A stretch of 10,495 nt of DNA from the NCBI GenBank assembly GCA_017421885.1, contig JAFOHJ010000107.1, forward strand, positions 1-10,495, read 5' to 3'. The notes beneath the pieces were generated by a model. That model was not told where the DNA came from, ran no database searches, and saw only the letters and a program-made list of their open reading frames with translations. Of the stretch, positions 1 through 7,080 are shown in pieces. The stretch comes from Clostridia bacterium. GTDB taxonomy: Bacteria; Bacillota_A; Clostridia; Oscillospirales; Butyricicoccaceae. How positions within the stretch are numbered: the stretch's first letter is position 1; every line of letters starts with the position of its first letter. The translations under genes and the position numbers were made by a program.

Positions 1-298
1 CCGCCATGGCCGACAGGGTGTAGCCGGGGAAGAATGTGTAGCCCGGATGCATGAAAAAGTCGAGGATATCAACGGCGAAGCCATAAAGCAGCGCGCCGAT
101 GGGACCCGAGATCAGGCCTGCCGAAGCTGTGGCAAGATAGGAGAAACGGATGCTGAGACTCTCGCTGACAGGGATATAGAAATATCCCAGAACAATGGAC
201 GCCGCCATGCAAATGGCGCACATGACAAGAACGCGCAGTTGGCGCACAGACTTCATCGACTGACGCCAAAACTCAGACGAAAAGGGATGCTTAAACAT
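1..298 (-). CDS. folT: ECF transporter S component, FolT (folate) family, C-terminus outside window
   Basis: Membrane substrate-binding subunit of an energy-coupling factor transporter, predicted to take up folate with EcfA1, EcfA2 and EcfT. Only the first 99 codons are visible; the gene runs off the left edge. The protein starts MFKHPFSSEFWRQS, then has a hydrophobic helix around residues 23-42 and the stretch SIRFSYLATASAGLISGPIG (about 49-68). It continues with an alanine/glycine-rich helix and HPGYTFFPGYTLSAMA (about 84-99). This order (R/K-rich N-terminus, ISFSFLP-like segment, GPIGALLYGF, FFPGYTLSA) is typical of the folate-type S family. The ATG at 298 lies 8 nt after a strong GGAGG (311-307). 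The THF riboswitch in the leader independently supports folate as ligand. Another reduced-folate or pterin substrate remains possible, since only half the protein is seen. Confidence 0.88.
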   Translation of the reverse strand, partial: MFKHPFSSEFWRQSMKSVRQLRVLVMCAICMAASIVLGYFYIPVSESLSIRFSYLATASAGLISGPIGALLYGFAVDILDFFMHPGYTFFPGYTLSAMA

Positions 299-305
299 AA
301 AAAAG

Positions 306-340
306 ACCTCCTTGATACGGCTCGTGCCGCATAAGGAAGT
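306..340 (-). promoter_or_regulatory. RBS-sequestering hairpin, expression platform of the THF riboswitch
   Basis: Read on the minus strand, ACUUCCUU (340-333) pairs with AAGGAGGU (313-306) and AUGCGGC (332-326) pairs with GCCGUAU (321-315). The loop is ACGA and C314 is bulged, giving about 15 base pairs that bury the whole Shine-Dalgarno sequence of folT. The upper 5' arm, AUGCGGCA (332-325), is also complementary to UGCCGCAU (376-369) in the riboswitch P2/junction, and to UGCCGCGU (363-356, one G-U) overlapping the 3' strand of P1. Formation of the ligand-bound riboswitch should therefore free this arm to hide the RBS. The pairings are visible in the sequence; the ON/OFF direction is inferred. 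Confidence 0.78.
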
Positions 341-360
341 AATTGCTCTCGCCCTACGCG

Positions 361-460
361 GCAGTGGGATGCGGCAAATATACTGCGACCTCTTATCGTT
401 CTTCGTCCCAAAGACAACTCCCCGTCCTTCGGGCACTGTACACATATTTGCCTACTCTGC
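361..460 (-). promoter_or_regulatory. Tetrahydrofolate (THF) riboswitch aptamer
   Basis: The minus-strand RNA begins GCAGAGUAGGCAAAUAU (460-444) and ends AUAUUUGCC followed by GCAUCCCACUGC (381-361). P1 is GCAG/CUGC and P2 is GGCAAAUAU/AUAUUUGCC, a perfect 9 bp. Between them lies the AGUA / GCAUCC internal junction, which matches the conserved core of THF riboswitches described for Firmicutes folT and folE leaders. Inside P2, CCCGAA-G-GAC (433-424) pairs with GUC-UUUGGG (415-407) around a G-rich loop (423-416), as expected for P3. GAGGUCGCAGU (392-382) occupies the conserved 3' core. It lies directly upstream of a FolT-type transporter gene, the classical target. No covariance search was run, but the motif, fold and context agree. 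Confidence 0.9.
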
Positions 461-498
461 CTTATATTGATTTTTTCGATCGGTATTCGACCAGTTAT

Positions 499-527
499 AT
501 AGTATCACTGTCTATCGTTTAATGCAA
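499..527 (-). promoter_or_regulatory. Probable sigma-A-type promoter of the folT riboswitch transcript
   Basis: On the minus strand TTGCAT (527-522) and TACTAT (504-499) are separated by exactly 17 nt. Transcription would begin near 492, about 30 nt before the riboswitch. It lies between the clpE terminator and the aptamer, where a promoter is required if folT is an independent unit. The -35 matches the consensus at 4 of 6 positions and the -10 at 5 of 6. An overlapping TATATA (501-496) could shift the -10 slightly. Confidence 0.6.
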
Positions 528-555
528 TAGTTTCGTATAAACTTTTCACAGGATG

Positions 556-584
556 AAAAAAAGGCCGCCAAAAGGCGGCCTTTT
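556..584 (-). terminator. Rho-independent terminator after clpE, end of the nine-gene operon
   Basis: The minus-strand RNA forms an 11-bp perfect stem, AAAAGGCCGCC (584-574) with GGCGGCCUUUU (569-559). The loop is UUUU and a run of seven U overlaps the base of the stem (562-556). It starts 12 nt after the clpE stop codon. It separates the housekeeping operon from the riboswitch-controlled folT unit. On the plus strand the U tract is shorter (4), so termination should favour the minus-strand direction. Confidence 0.93.
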
Positions 585-596
585 GAACATAATTAT

Positions 597-2984
597 TTAT
601 CTGCCCTCGACAATGGTCTGCTCGCCGTCGGAAGACAGGCTGATGCTTGTAATGGGATGATCCCACGAGGAAATGACCAGAGTTGCGGCCTTGTCCTCGA
701 CCTCCTTCTCGATAAGGCGGCGCTTGTTTCTCGCGCCGAACTTGACCGAATTGGACTTCTTCACCAGATAATCGACCGCCTTGTCGTCCCACTCGAAGGA
801 CATACCGTTGCGATCAAGTCCCTTCTTAAGGTCGCCCAGCATGATGAGGGCGATGCCGCGGAAGTTCTCTTCGCTCAGGTGGTTGAAGGGAACGATCTCG
901 TCGATACGGTTGAGGAACTCGGGGCGCATGATCTCGGAAAGGGCATTAAGTGCCTTTTCCCTGCCCTGCTGGGTGACTGTCTGGCCAAAGCCGACTGTGC
1001 CCGAGGTGCGGTTGGAGCCTGCGTTGGAGGTCATGATGATGACGGTGTTCTCGAAGGAGACCTTGCGGCCCTGCGCGTCGGTGACGCGGCCGTCATCAAG
1101 GATCTGAAGCAGAATATTGAGGACATCGGGGTGGGCCTTTTCGATCTCGTCGAAGAGAACGACCGAATAGGGCCTGCGGCGTATCTTCTCAGTCAGCTGG
1201 CCTGCCTCGTCATAGCCTACATATCCCGGAGGAGCGCCGATCAGCTTGGAGACCGAATGCTTTTCCATATATTCGCTCATATCCAGGCGGATAAGGGCAT
1301 CCTCGCTGGCAAACAGATCGGCAGCGAGGCACTTTACCAGTTCGGTCTTACCGACACCGGTGGGGCCTACGAAAATAAAGGAGACCGGCTTGAGCTTGTT
1401 GCCAATGCCTGCCCTGCGGCGGCGGATGGCCGAGGATACTGCCTCGATAGCCTCGTCCTGGCCGACAACACGCCTCTTGAGGCGCTCTTCAAGCTTTGTA
1501 AGACGCTCGAAGTCCTGCTCACGAACCTTGCTTGCGGGGATAGCCGTCCACAGCTCGATGACTCTCGAAAGGTCATCAATGGAAAGAACGGGCGAGGGCA
1601 TTTCCTCAAGCTCCTGAAGTTTTCCTTCAAGCTTAAGCTCTTCCGAGCGCATCTCGGCGATCTTTGCATAACGCTGATCCAGCTGCTCGTCGCTAAGCTC
1701 ACCCGCATCGGCGCTCATAAGGGTCTCACGCTCGTGTACCAGCTTCTTAAGCTGCTCTTTTGCCGCTGCGCGGTCGTTGATGACGGCGCTCTTGAGGTTA
1801 AGATCGGAGCACGCCTCGTCCAGCAGGTCGATGGCTTTGTCGGGCATGAAACGGTCGTTGATATAGCGGTCGGCCAGGTAGACTGCCTGGCGGATGACCT
1901 CGTCGGGCACCTCTACGCCGTGGAAACTCTCGTAATAACCCTTGACGCCTCTGAGGATGTCGAAGGTCTCATCGAGCGAAGGCTCGTTGATGGTGACCGG
2001 CTGGAAACGGCGTTCAAGCGCCGTATCTTTTTCGATATGCTTGCGGTATTCCTTGAATGTTGTGGCACCGATGACCTGTATCTCGCCGCGCGAAAGGGCG
2101 GGCTTGAGGATATTTGCGGCATTCATCGAGCCTTCGGCATCGCCTGCGCCTACGAGGTTATGGACCTCGTCAATAACGAGGATGACATTGCCCATGGCCT
2201 TGACCTCGTCGATAAGGCTCTTCATACGGCCTTCGAACTGGCCGCGGAACTGGGTGCCCGCCACCATGGCGGTCATATCGAGCAGCCATACCTGCTTGTT
2301 TCTAAGCTTAAAGGGCACATTGCCCTCGGCGATGCGCTGGGCAAGGCCCTCGGCAACGGCCGTCTTGCCGACACCGGGCTCGCCAATGAGACAGGGGTTG
2401 TTCTTCTGGCGGCGGTTGAGGATCTGAATAACGCGCTCGGTCTCGCTCTCGCGGCCGATAACGCGGTCGAGCTTGCCGTCGCGGGCGCGCTCGGTGAGGT
2501 TGAGGGCGAACTTAGGCAGGAACTTGGGACCCTTGCGGTTCTTTTTCTCCTCGCCCTTCTCTTCCTTCTTAGCCTGATTTTCGCTCTTTTTTCCGAAGAA
2601 ATTGCCAAACAGAGGGAACGAAGGCGCGCGGGAGGGCTCGATATCATCCTCTACACCGTCGCGGTCTTCCTCATCCTGCTCGTCAGAGTTCTGAGGCAGC
2701 GCCATTCCCATGCCGTCCATGGGAAAGCCCATGCTGCCCATGCTGTTCATCAGGCCGGCCATAAGGTCGCCGTCGCCCTGCTCTGCCAGCTCGGCAGTCA
2801 TCTTCTCGACATCCTCGGGTGTGATACCGAAACGGTCCATCATATCAGAAATGGGCTTGATGCCCAGCTCTTTTGCGCAGCGCAGGCACAGGCCCTCGCT
2901 GCCGCGGTTTTCGCCGTTTTCAAGCTTGGTGATGAAAACAACGGCTATATTCTTTTTGCATCTGGAGCAAATTGGTTGATTCAT
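597..2984 (-). CDS. clpE: ClpE-like AAA+ ATPase, Clp protease ATP-binding subunit with N-terminal zinc finger
   Basis: Hsp100 unfoldase of 795 aa, predicted to unfold proteins and feed them to ClpP in the cytosol. The N-terminus carries a four-cysteine zinc finger (C6, C9, C33, C36) instead of the Clp_N repeat domain of ClpC, which is the ClpE arrangement. A long low-complexity linker (about 70-155) follows. AAA1 has Walker A GEPGVGKT (201-208) and Walker B ILVIDE (268-273). A short, charged, coiled-coil-like middle region spans about 400-465. AAA2 has Walker A GPTGVGKT (540-547), Walker B VVLFDE (608-613) and a VGF ClpP-docking tripeptide (664-666), with GAR (750-752) as probable sensor 2. 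The ATG overlaps the pgsA stop as TAATG, with AAGGAGA upstream. It is longer than typical ClpE (about 700-750 aa) because of the linker. No ctsR, mcsA or mcsB lies nearby. The zinc finger makes ClpC less likely. Confidence 0.9.
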   Translation of the reverse strand: MNQPICSRCKKNIAVVFITKLENGENRGSEGLCLRCAKELGIKPISDMMDRFGITPEDVEKMTAELAEQGDGDLMAGLMNSMGSMGFPMDGMGMALPQNSDEQDEEDRDGVEDDIEPSRAPSFPLFGNFFGKKSENQAKKEEKGEEKKNRKGPKFLPKFALNLTERARDGKLDRVIGRESETERVIQILNRRQKNNPCLIGEPGVGKTAVAEGLAQRIAEGNVPFKLRNKQVWLLDMTAMVAGTQFRGQFEGRMKSLIDEVKAMGNVILVIDEVHNLVGAGDAEGSMNAANILKPALSRGEIQVIGATTFKEYRKHIEKDTALERRFQPVTINEPSLDETFDILRGVKGYYESFHGVEVPDEVIRQAVYLADRYINDRFMPDKAIDLLDEACSDLNLKSAVINDRAAAKEQLKKLVHERETLMSADAGELSDEQLDQRYAKIAEMRSEELKLEGKLQELEEMPSPVLSIDDLSRVIELWTAIPASKVREQDFERLTKLEERLKRRVVGQDEAIEAVSSAIRRRRAGIGNKLKPVSFIFVGPTGVGKTELVKCLAADLFASEDALIRLDMSEYMEKHSVSKLIGAPPGYVGYDEAGQLTEKIRRRPYSVVLFDEIEKAHPDVLNILLQILDDGRVTDAQGRKVSFENTVIIMTSNAGSNRTSGTVGFGQTVTQQGREKALNALSEIMRPEFLNRIDEIVPFNHLSEENFRGIALIMLGDLKKGLDRNGMSFEWDDKAVDYLVKKSNSVKFGARNKRRLIEKEVEDKAATLVISSWDHPITSISLSSDGEQTIVEGR

Positions 2985-3517
2985 TATTTCTTGTTCTCCT
3001 TAAGAAGTCTGACTCCCTGAGTGACATAGACGTACAGCGCGCCGAATACGGCAATATAGCAGAGGCCGAACAGCACCTTCTTGACGACCTCGGGAAGAGG
3101 CAGAAGAATAGTGCCGATAATGGCGATATAAAGCAGAACGGTAGCCGATTTACCCCACTTGTTGGAGGCCGGCATATCTTTGAGCCTCTTATAAAGAACA
3201 GCGCTTCCGATAAGCATCAGCGCTTCTTTCGCGATATACAGAGCCGTGATCGCCCAAGGCAGCTTGCCCGCAATCGAAAGAGAGCACAGCGCCGCCGTAA
3301 CCATCATCTTATCTGCAAGAGGGTCGAGTATACGCCCCAGAAGGGTGATAAGATTATATTTACGCGCGATATATCCGTCAACTATGTCGGTCACACCTGC
3401 CAGCACAAAAATCGCAGCTGCATAGAGGCCTGCATTGGGCACTCCCGAAAAGAAAACCTTGAGGTAGACAGGCACCAGCAGCAGCCTGAAAAGCGACAGG
3501 GCGTTGGGAAGGTTCAT
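2984..3517 (-). CDS. pgsA: CDP-alcohol phosphatidyltransferase, probable CDP-diacylglycerol-glycerol-3-phosphate 3-phosphatidyltransferase
   Basis: Integral membrane enzyme of 177 aa that transfers a phosphatidyl group from CDP-diacylglycerol, probably to glycerol 3-phosphate, the first committed step to phosphatidylglycerol. The full family signature D-x2-DG-x2-AR-x8-G-x3-D-x3-D is intact: D44, D47-G48, A51-R52, G61, D65, D69. The N-terminal MNLPNALSLFRLLLVPV matches the usual PgsA start, and several hydrophobic helices follow. The frame is open further upstream to 3565, but the ATG at 3517 has AAGGAG (3530-3525) 7 nt before it and the family-typical N-terminus, so I chose it. Its TAA shares one base with the clpE ATG. 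A 78-nt gap separates it from the CvpA-family gene upstream. The alcohol acceptor is inferred from size and N-terminus; related phosphatidyltransferases share the motif. Confidence 0.88.
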   Translation of the reverse strand: MNLPNALSLFRLLLVPVYLKVFFSGVPNAGLYAAAIFVLAGVTDIVDGYIARKYNLITLLGRILDPLADKMMVTAALCSLSIAGKLPWAITALYIAKEALMLIGSAVLYKRLKDMPASNKWGKSATVLLYIAIIGTILLPLPEVVKKVLFGLCYIAVFGALYVYVTQGVRLLKENKK

Positions 3518-3561
3518 AAGTCTTCTCCTTACCGTTATGATATATGGGCAATGCCATGATA

Positions 3562-3575
3562 ACATAACTTTATGT
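3562..3575. repeat. Short inverted repeat in the cvpA-family/pgsA intergenic gap
   Basis: ACATAA-CT-TTATGT is a perfect 6-bp inverted repeat with a 2-nt centre. It lies in the AT-rich 78-nt gap between the CvpA-family gene and pgsA, one of only two clear gaps inside the operon. It could be a protein-binding site or chance in AT-rich DNA. I do not see a convincing promoter beside it. Confidence 0.3.
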
Positions 3576-3595
3576 CTATATTATGAATTAAATAA

Positions 3596-4327
3596 TTATT
3601 TCGCGAAGAAAAATCCGCAAACAGCTCCGCCGATAATGCTCTGAGACAGCATCACTTCCGAAGTGATACCGGTGGGCTCGGTGCTGCCGTAGATCGATAT
3701 GCCTGCGCACACCGCAAGGATGATAACGGCACCGCCCAGAAGTCCGATGGCGCCGCCGGCAAGGCGGTTAAGGGCGCCGATAATGGGCCAGTCGAGGCTG
3801 AGGACCTTGACCGCAAACCAGATAGCCAGCTTTACGGCGGCAAAAATCAGGAAGAATGTCAGGGTGGGCGCTATCTTGGCAACGATGGCGCGGCTGAGCA
3901 GCTCGAGAGGTGTAAGCTCGCCGGTGGTGACGGTGATGAGCTTATCAAGGGTCTCGCTGATGCCGAGGTCATCGGAAAGCTGACTGAACTTTTCCGAAAG
4001 GCCGAGGAATGCAAACTTCTCTGTGAGGCTGCCAAGTGCATCCATTGTCTGTCCCGCCTTTTCGCCAAGCTGAACAGTCGCCTTTATAGCCTCGCCCAGC
4101 TCCATTGCCTCTGCCGCCGACTCGACGGCTCTTTCGGCATAGGGCGTGATGATCGAAGCCACTACAGGCTCGACCGCAGGACAGAGCGTCATTGCGATTA
4201 TAAGGGCGGCCAGTGTTCCGCACAGGCCGGCAATAACGCGGAAGGCTCCGCGGCGCTTGCCGTATCCATACATGAACACCATTATGCCCACAAACAGGAT
4301 ATCAAAAAAATAGGGGGTATTTGTCAT
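3596..4327 (-). CDS. CvpA-family membrane protein
   Basis: Multi-pass membrane protein of 243 aa in the CvpA (colicin V production) family, whose biochemical role is not settled. An N-terminal pair of hydrophobic helices (about 7-22 and 28-49) is linked by GYGKRRGAFR, the usual basic turn after the first helix. A predicted extracytoplasmic or amphipathic stretch spans about 62-145 (AERAVESAAEAMELGEAI and similar helical segments). Two more hydrophobic segments follow (about 154-177 and 190-212) around DWPIIGALNRLAGGAIGLLGG, the most family-like part (P-hydrophobic-G-x-LNRxxG). The start ATG shares one base with the stop of the upstream DUF5711-like gene and has AAGGAGAAG just before it. At 243 aa it is longer than proteobacterial CvpA (about 160-170 aa) because of the central insert. 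Confidence 0.82.
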   Translation of the reverse strand: MTNTPYFFDILFVGIMVFMYGYGKRRGAFRVIAGLCGTLAALIIAMTLCPAVEPVVASIITPYAERAVESAAEAMELGEAIKATVQLGEKAGQTMDALGSLTEKFAFLGLSEKFSQLSDDLGISETLDKLITVTTGELTPLELLSRAIVAKIAPTLTFFLIFAAVKLAIWFAVKVLSLDWPIIGALNRLAGGAIGLLGGAVIILAVCAGISIYGSTEPTGITSEVMLSQSIIGGAVCGFFFAK

Positions 4328-5529
4328 TATGCTTCTTCTCCTTGGGTGACATCGAAGGCTACTATTCGCGCGCAGTCGGGGTATACGGCGAGGACGCTGC
4401 CCGTCCCTGTTATTATGACGTCGCGGATGCCCGAAAGTTCTGCACCCGATATTTCTCCCGTCGCGATGTCGGCACGGAACACATGGGAGCCTGCCGCAAA
4501 GGCAGCCGTGCCGCCTCTGAGCGCAAGGCTGCGGACTTCGCTGTCGTATGTTCCTTCAAACATGGTGCTGCCGTCGCGTCCGAAAACCACAACGCGCGAC
4601 TGGCTGCCGCGTGCGCCCTTGAGCGAAACGGCGCAGAGACCCTCGGCCTCATGCTCGAAGGTTATCAGCGATCCCGATGCAAACTCGGTATATCCCTTCT
4701 GCTCGCCGTTCATATCAAAGATATAATATCCGTCGTCGGCCAGCACCGCGAGTGTGTCGTTGCTCATAAACTCCATCGAGTATACGCGCTTGTTTCCAAG
4801 GCGGATCTCGCCGCGGCACCGGTCGCTTCCGGTCTCCTGCAGCCTAATATAAAGATCGGCCTCGGCCGACTTCTGGCCGATGCAGAGAACTGCAGCAGTG
4901 TCACCATCGGGAGAAATGGCCGGCATGAAGGCAAAATGCTCGGATGTCTGCCACTTATAGATCTCATTGAGCTTTTTGTCGAGGACGATGAGGGCTGTGC
5001 GGTAGCCGTCCTCGTCGGTGACAACGGCGCTCATTCCGTCGTCATTGCAGCTGAAGGCAAGAATAGTCGACTCAAGGGTGGTCTCGGCCAGCCTCGAATA
5101 GCTGTTGAAGCGCGAAATGCCTCTGCCGCCCAGGTCATATACAAAGACCGAATCGCCCGCTTCTCTCATAATGGGGTCGCCATATTTGATCTGGCTGGAA
5201 AAGGACATATCCTCAAAGGGAGGTATAAACCGGAAGCTGCCGCCGGCGCAGGTGGCAACCCCCACATCAAAAGCCTTGTAGGATGTGGTCATTCCCGCCT
5301 CGAAGTCAAAGGTATCGGTGGTCTCGCCTTCGAAGGTGATATATTCGATATATGAGATTATGCGCTTCATGTTCTCGGTATTCAGATCCTCCTGATAGCG
5401 GAAGATACAGAACATGATGATAAAGATCAGGGCTGCAAGGCACAGCGACCGGATGGCCCCTATGATCTGCAGGCGCCTGTCCTCGCGGAAGCGCATGACT
5501 TTACTTGTGCTTTGTGTAAGGTTTGACAT
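4327..5529 (-). CDS. DUF5711-like membrane-anchored beta-propeller protein of unknown function
   Basis: The protein has 400 aa: a basic cytoplasmic N-terminus (KVMRFREDRRLQ), one transmembrane helix (about 24-43, SLCLAALIFIIMFCIF) and a large domain outside the membrane. That domain has repeated short beta-strand patterns of the WD40/PQQ type, such as DSVFVYDLGGRGISRFN, AISPDGDTAAVLC, DDGYYIFDMNGEQ and SRVVVFGRDG. I read this as a six- to eight-bladed propeller without catalytic residues that I can identify. It resembles clostridial DUF5711 proteins; that assignment is from memory of family layout. The ATG at 5529 lies inside the end of truA (29-nt overlap in another frame) and has GGAG (5540-5537) at 7-nt spacing. 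The next Met (5496) would avoid the overlap but has no comparable RBS. The gene ends in a TAATG overlap with the CvpA-family gene. Confidence 0.72.
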   Translation of the reverse strand: MSNLTQSTSKVMRFREDRRLQIIGAIRSLCLAALIFIIMFCIFRYQEDLNTENMKRIISYIEYITFEGETTDTFDFEAGMTTSYKAFDVGVATCAGGSFRFIPPFEDMSFSSQIKYGDPIMREAGDSVFVYDLGGRGISRFNSYSRLAETTLESTILAFSCNDDGMSAVVTDEDGYRTALIVLDKKLNEIYKWQTSEHFAFMPAISPDGDTAAVLCIGQKSAEADLYIRLQETGSDRCRGEIRLGNKRVYSMEFMSNDTLAVLADDGYYIFDMNGEQKGYTEFASGSLITFEHEAEGLCAVSLKGARGSQSRVVVFGRDGSTMFEGTYDSEVRSLALRGGTAAFAAGSHVFRADIATGEISGAELSGIRDVIITGTGSVLAVYPDCARIVAFDVTQGEEA

Positions 5530-6274
5530 CTATATTCTCCATATCGTATGTCAGCGCGGTCATATAAAGGCCGCAGGCAGGCGCAGTAGGCCCTCCCTCC
5601 TCGCGATCCTTCGACTCAAGGATGCGGGGGATATCGTCGGGATCGATCTTGCCGTTGCCGACAAAGACCAGCGTGCCGGCGATGGCGCGCACCATATTGT
5701 AAAGAAAACCGTCGGCGCAGGCGCGGATCTCGATCATATCGCCTTTGCGCTCGACCTCGAGATAATAGATCTCACGGATGGGTGAGCGTACCGGTGTGCC
5801 GATCGACCTGACCGCCGAAAAGTCGTGAACGCCCACAAAGTGGCGTGCCGCCCTCTTCATCTTTTCCTCATCAAGATGCTGAGGATAGAAATATGCTCTG
5901 TCGTTCATGAAGGGATTGCGAGTCGAGCTGTTGTGGATGCGGTAGGTGTATTCCTTGCATTTACAGGAGAATCTTGCATCAAAATCGTCAGGGACGATAT
6001 GTGCCTCATGGATAACGATGTCGTCGGGCAGCCTTGCGTTGAGGGCAAAGGGCAGGCGCTCCATGGGAATCGAGCAATCCATTCTGACGCTGGCAATATA
6101 TGCCTCTGCATGAACTCCGGCATCGGTACGGCCGCATCCCGACACCGAGACCTTGACTCCACAGGTCTTCTGGATAGCTTCTTCAATGCGCTGCTGGATG
6201 GTGACACCGTTGTTCTGACGCTGCCAGCCGTGGTAGGCTGTGCCGAGGTATGAAAGTTTAAGAGCTATTTTCAT
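5501..6274 (-). CDS. truA: tRNA pseudouridine(38-40) synthase TruA
   Basis: This 257-aa enzyme isomerises uridine to pseudouridine at positions 38, 39 and 40 of the tRNA anticodon stem-loop. The catalytic motif GRTDAGVHA is intact with the nucleophile Asp at residue 51. Other TruA hallmarks are YLGTAYHGWQRQ near the N-terminus, NARLPDDIVI (79-88), RFSCKCKEYTYRI (about 101-113), DGFLYNMVRAIAGTLV (about 198-213) and APACGLYM near the C-terminus. Length is normal for the family. Its ATG overlaps the ecfT stop as ATGA. No good Shine-Dalgarno is at normal spacing (GGAAGG is about 14 nt away), so its translation probably depends on coupling to ecfT. The ecfA1-ecfA2-ecfT-truA order is a widespread Firmicutes arrangement. 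Confidence 0.95.
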   Translation of the reverse strand: MKIALKLSYLGTAYHGWQRQNNGVTIQQRIEEAIQKTCGVKVSVSGCGRTDAGVHAEAYIASVRMDCSIPMERLPFALNARLPDDIVIHEAHIVPDDFDARFSCKCKEYTYRIHNSSTRNPFMNDRAYFYPQHLDEEKMKRAARHFVGVHDFSAVRSIGTPVRSPIREIYYLEVERKGDMIEIRACADGFLYNMVRAIAGTLVFVGNGKIDPDDIPRILESKDREEGGPTAPACGLYMTALTYDMENIDVKPYTKHK

Positions 6275-7080
6275 ATGAATGCTGCCAGCCTTCCCGAATT
6301 GATAACTATAAGGCAGAAAACTGCCATGAAGCAGAGTGCCTGTGTGTCAAGCTTCTGCATTTTAAGTGTGTTGAGCCTTGTGCGGCCGTCACCGCCGTGA
6401 TAAAGGCGGCATTCCATTGCCGTTGCCAGCTCGTCGGCGCGGCGGAAAGCCGAAACGAAGAGAGGAACGAGAATGGGGATGAGGGCCTTTGCCCTGTCGA
6501 GCAGGCTGCCCGATTCAAAATCGGCGCCTCTCGCCTTCTGAGCCGACATGATCTTGTCGGTCTCTTCGATAAGAGTGGGGATAAATCTGAGGGCGATGGT
6601 CATCATCATGGCGAACTCGTGCACCGGCACGCCGATCTTCTTGAGGGGGCTTAAGAGCCTCTCGATGCCGTCGGTCAGAGCAATGGGCGATGTGGTGTAA
6701 GTCAGCATCGATGTGGATGCGATGAGCAGGACTATCCTGAGCACCATGAAAGCCGCCGTGCGGATGCCCTCCTTTGTGATCTTGAAGATCCAGAACTTCA
6801 CAAGCACCTCGCCGGGGGTATAGAACATATTGAGCAGGCCGGTAAAGACCAGGATTATGACGATAGGCTTGAGGCTCTTAAGGATCATTTTGGGCGAGAT
6901 GCCCGAGATCTTTATGCACCATGCCAGAAAGGCAAAGCAGAGGGCGTATCCGATAAAGCTGGAGCTCATAAAGAGCGAAGCCACGAAGAAAATGACCGAG
7001 ATTATCTTAGTGCGCGGGTCGAGCCTGTGAAGCAGGCTGGTTCCGGGGAAAAACTGGCCGAGAGTGATGTCTTTGAGCAT
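6271..7080 (-). CDS. ecfT: ECF transporter transmembrane component EcfT
   Basis: Scaffold membrane protein of 269 aa that joins the two ATPases to interchangeable substrate-binding S components. The N-terminus ITLGQFFPGTSLLHRLDPRTKI is the characteristic EcfT start. Hydrophobic segments lie around 27-55, 71-85, 108-127 and 244-260. The coupling helices carry two X-R-X motifs that dock in the ATPase grooves: AQKARGADFE (R184) and AMECRLYHGG (R225). The second usually reads A-R-G or A-R-C, so Cys before the Arg is a mild variation with the essential Arg kept. The ATG shares a base with the ecfA2 stop (TAATG) and is preceded by AAGGAGGG. With EcfA1/A2 it forms a group II module that can serve several vitamin S components, including the FolT-like protein at the left end. 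Confidence 0.93.
   Translation of the reverse strand: MLKDITLGQFFPGTSLLHRLDPRTKIISVIFFVASLFMSSSFIGYALCFAFLAWCIKISGISPKMILKSLKPIVIILVFTGLLNMFYTPGEVLVKFWIFKITKEGIRTAAFMVLRIVLLIASTSMLTYTTSPIALTDGIERLLSPLKKIGVPVHEFAMMMTIALRFIPTLIEETDKIMSAQKARGADFESGSLLDRAKALIPILVPLFVSAFRRADELATAMECRLYHGGDGRTRLNTLKMQKLDTQALCFMAVFCLIVINSGRLAAFI

Noticed and set aside
47..334. Small plus-strand open frame opposite folT.
   Set aside because: Shadow of the folT frame running into the riboswitch leader; no RBS or recognisable product.
657..3020. A 787-codon open frame on the plus strand, antisense to nearly all of clpE.
   Set aside because: The translation is low-complexity, rich in Leu/Ala/Asp/Val, with no recognisable domain. 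The frame is kept open by codon bias of the real gene opposite, which has complete AAA+ motifs.
3518..3565. Upstream extension of the pgsA frame by 16 residues.
   Set aside because: The ATG at 3517 has AAGGAG at 7-nt spacing and the family-typical N-terminus; the extension has neither an RBS nor family similarity.
3518..3600. Possible internal promoter for pgsA-clpE (TATCAT-like and TATATC-like -10 boxes).
   Set aside because: No -35 box at 16-18 nt spacing with reasonable consensus. The gap is simply AT-rich, and no CtsR-type heptad repeats or CIRCE element are visible.
4321..5355. Plus-strand open frame of 344 codons opposite the DUF5711-like gene.
   Set aside because: No domain or hydrophobic pattern of its own. 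The minus-strand frame has a TM helix, good RBS and operon junctions.
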